Assembly (NCBI GenBank): GCA_946886075.1
Contig: CAMPHR010000074.1
Location: 1-6,632 of the forward strand
Direction of reading: 5' to 3'
Source: an uncultured Novosphingobium sp.
GTDB taxonomy: Bacteria; Pseudomonadota; Alphaproteobacteria; Sphingomonadales; Sphingomonadaceae
Length of the DNA stretch: 6,632 nt
Of this stretch, positions 5,833-6,632 are shown in pieces. Position numbers and translations under genes: made by a program. A model generated the notes under the pieces. The model was not told the origin of the DNA. It made no database searches and saw only the letters and a list, made by a program, of their open reading frames with translations. Positions within the stretch are counted from its first letter, which is position 1. Each line of letters starts with the position of its first letter.

Positions 5833-5873
5833 GGGTGAAAGCTACGGCTTTGACCCGCCAAAGCAAGCGGACA

Positions 5874-5902
5874 ATCATAGGTTAGTGACGCTGATGTGAC
5901 AG
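5874..5902 (-). promoter_or_regulatory. Candidate sigma70 promoter for the ParA-family gene
   Basis: Reading the minus strand, CTGTCA (5902-5897, 4 of 6 to TTGACA) is followed after exactly 17 bp by TATGAT (5879-5874, 5 of 6 to TATAAT). Transcription would start near 5867 and give a leader of about 35 nt before the ATG at 5832. It lies between the upstream gene's terminator and the ParA start, where a promoter is expected. This is sequence matching only. Confidence 0.45.
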
Positions 5903-5918
5903 GCCGGGCAGCGCCACG

Positions 5919-5948
5919 AAAAATCCCGCCGGGATCAACCGGCGGGAT
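5919..5948 (-). terminator. Rho-independent terminator of the DAHP synthase gene
   Basis: A perfect 10-bp GC-rich stem is formed by 5923-5932 (ATCCCGCCGG) and 5939-5948 (CCGGCGGGAT) with a 6-nt loop. Read on the minus strand it runs into a T-tract (five A on the + strand, 5919-5923, partly inside the stem). It lies 22 bp past the DAHP synthase stop codon, the classic placement for an intrinsic terminator on that strand. Confidence 0.88.
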
Positions 5949-5970
5949 GTTCCTGTAGCGTCCGAAGGGT

Positions 5971-6632
5971 TCAGGCCGCGGCGCGGCGTTCCTTCAGTTC
6001 CTCGTTCAGCATTTCTGCGAGCAGGAAAGCGAGTTCGAGGCTCTGCGCCGCATTGAGGCGCGGGTCGCAATGGGTGTGGTAGCGGTCGGCAAGGCCCTCG
6101 TCCGTGATGGCGATGGCACCGCCTGTGCACTCCGTCACATTCTGGCCGGTCATTTCGGCATGGATGCCGCCGCCAAAGCTGCCCTCGGCGCGATGCACGG
6201 CGAAGAAGCCGCGCACTTCGGCGAGGATGCGGTCGAACGGCCGCGTCTTGTAACCATTGGCCGCCTTGATGACGTTGCCGTGCATCGGGTCGCAGGACCA
6301 GACGACCGGATGGCCTTCCTTCAGCACAGCGCGCACCAGCTTGGGCAGGCCCGCCTCGATCTTGTCATGGCCGTAGCGGGTGATGAGCGTGATGCGCCCA
6401 GCTTCCCGCGTCGGGTTGAGGATGTCGAGCAGGCGGATCAGCGCGTCGGGCTCAAGGCTCGGACCGCACTTCATGCCGATCGGATTGCCGATGCCGCGCA
6501 GATACTCGACATGCGCGGACCCTTCGAACCGCGTGCGGTCGCCGATCCAGAGCATATGCGCGGACGTGTCGTACCAATCGCCGGTCAGCGAATCCTGCCG
6601 GGTCAGCGCTTGCTCATAGGGGAGCAGCAGCG
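5971..6632 (-). CDS. Class II 3-deoxy-7-phosphoheptulonate (DAHP) synthase, C-terminal part
   Basis: A partial gene: 219 codons plus stop are visible and the frame runs open off the right edge. It starts in mid-protein with [20 protein letters not shown], so the internal Met at 6555 is not the start. The enzyme condenses phosphoenolpyruvate and erythrose 4-phosphate to DAHP, the first step of the shikimate pathway. Class II signatures are [46 protein letters not shown] and [16 protein letters not shown]. By comparison with the M. tuberculosis class II enzyme, the His of DPMHGN, the Glu of AEMTG and the Asp of CDPRLN are metal ligands; the fourth ligand, a Cys, lies in the missing N-terminal half. 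Full length in this class is roughly 450-460 residues, so about half is absent. An intrinsic terminator follows the stop. Confidence 0.96.
   Translation of the reverse strand, partial: LLLPYEQALTRQDSLTGDWYDTSAHMLWIGDRTRFEGSAHVEYLRGIGNPIGMKCGPSLEPDALIRLLDILNPTREAGRITLITRYGHDKIEAGLPKLVRAVLKEGHPVVWSCDPMHGNVIKAANGYKTRPFDRILAEVRGFFAVHRAEGSFGGGIHAEMTGQNVTECTGGAIAITDEGLADRYHTHCDPRLNAAQSLELAFLLAEMLNEELKERRAAA

Noticed and set aside
6380..6619. + strand open frame of 79 codons at the right edge
   Set aside because: It is antisense to the DAHP synthase gene, whose reading frame is conserved through the whole interval.

Overview
The window looks like chromosomal DNA of a sphingomonad (Sphingomonadaceae, Alphaproteobacteria; perhaps Sphingobium or Sphingomonas). 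The reasons are the high GC content, the protein families and their order (Aat, a DUF2155 lipoprotein, an NDUFA12-like complex I subunit, a DUF192 protein, RecX), and an intergenic inverted repeat of the '...TTCGACAAGCTCAGG...GAACGG' kind that I know from sphingomonad genomes. The genus is inferred from pattern recognition, not from a database search.

Layout. Bases 1-110 are almost pure G/C homopolymer and are probably an assembly or contig-end artefact. A C/T-rich repeat with a perfect hairpin follows (124-160), then aat on the + strand (268-1023). Four genes on the - strand appear to form one unit, read from right to left: recX (3020-2493), a DUF192 lipoprotein (2440-1913), an NDUFA12-family subunit (1861-1463) and a DUF2155 lipoprotein (1466-807). 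The last of these runs 217 bp into the 3' end of aat on the opposite strand. Divergent from recX, a fatty acyl-AMP ligase/acyl-ACP synthetase-like gene occupies 3203-4942 (+). It converges on a ParA/MinD-type ATPase gene (5832-5080, -), with the sphingomonad inverted repeat between them. The right edge holds the C-terminal half of a class II DAHP synthase (6632-5971, -), followed by a convincing Rho-independent terminator.

How the genes relate. This is mostly core housekeeping: N-degron tagging (aat), a respiratory complex I accessory subunit, RecA modulation (recX), two envelope lipoproteins of unknown role and the first step of the shikimate pathway (DAHP synthase). The acyl-AMP ligase and the ParA ATPase stand alone here, with no ACP, serine palmitoyltransferase or ParB partner in the window. 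No mobile element, CRISPR array, tRNA or rRNA is visible.

I found no clear undescribed multi-gene system. The points most worth checking are the long convergent overlap of aat and the DUF2155 gene, the altered P-loop of the acyl-AMP ligase, a possible 14-codon leader ORF ahead of aat, and the suspect first 110 bases.
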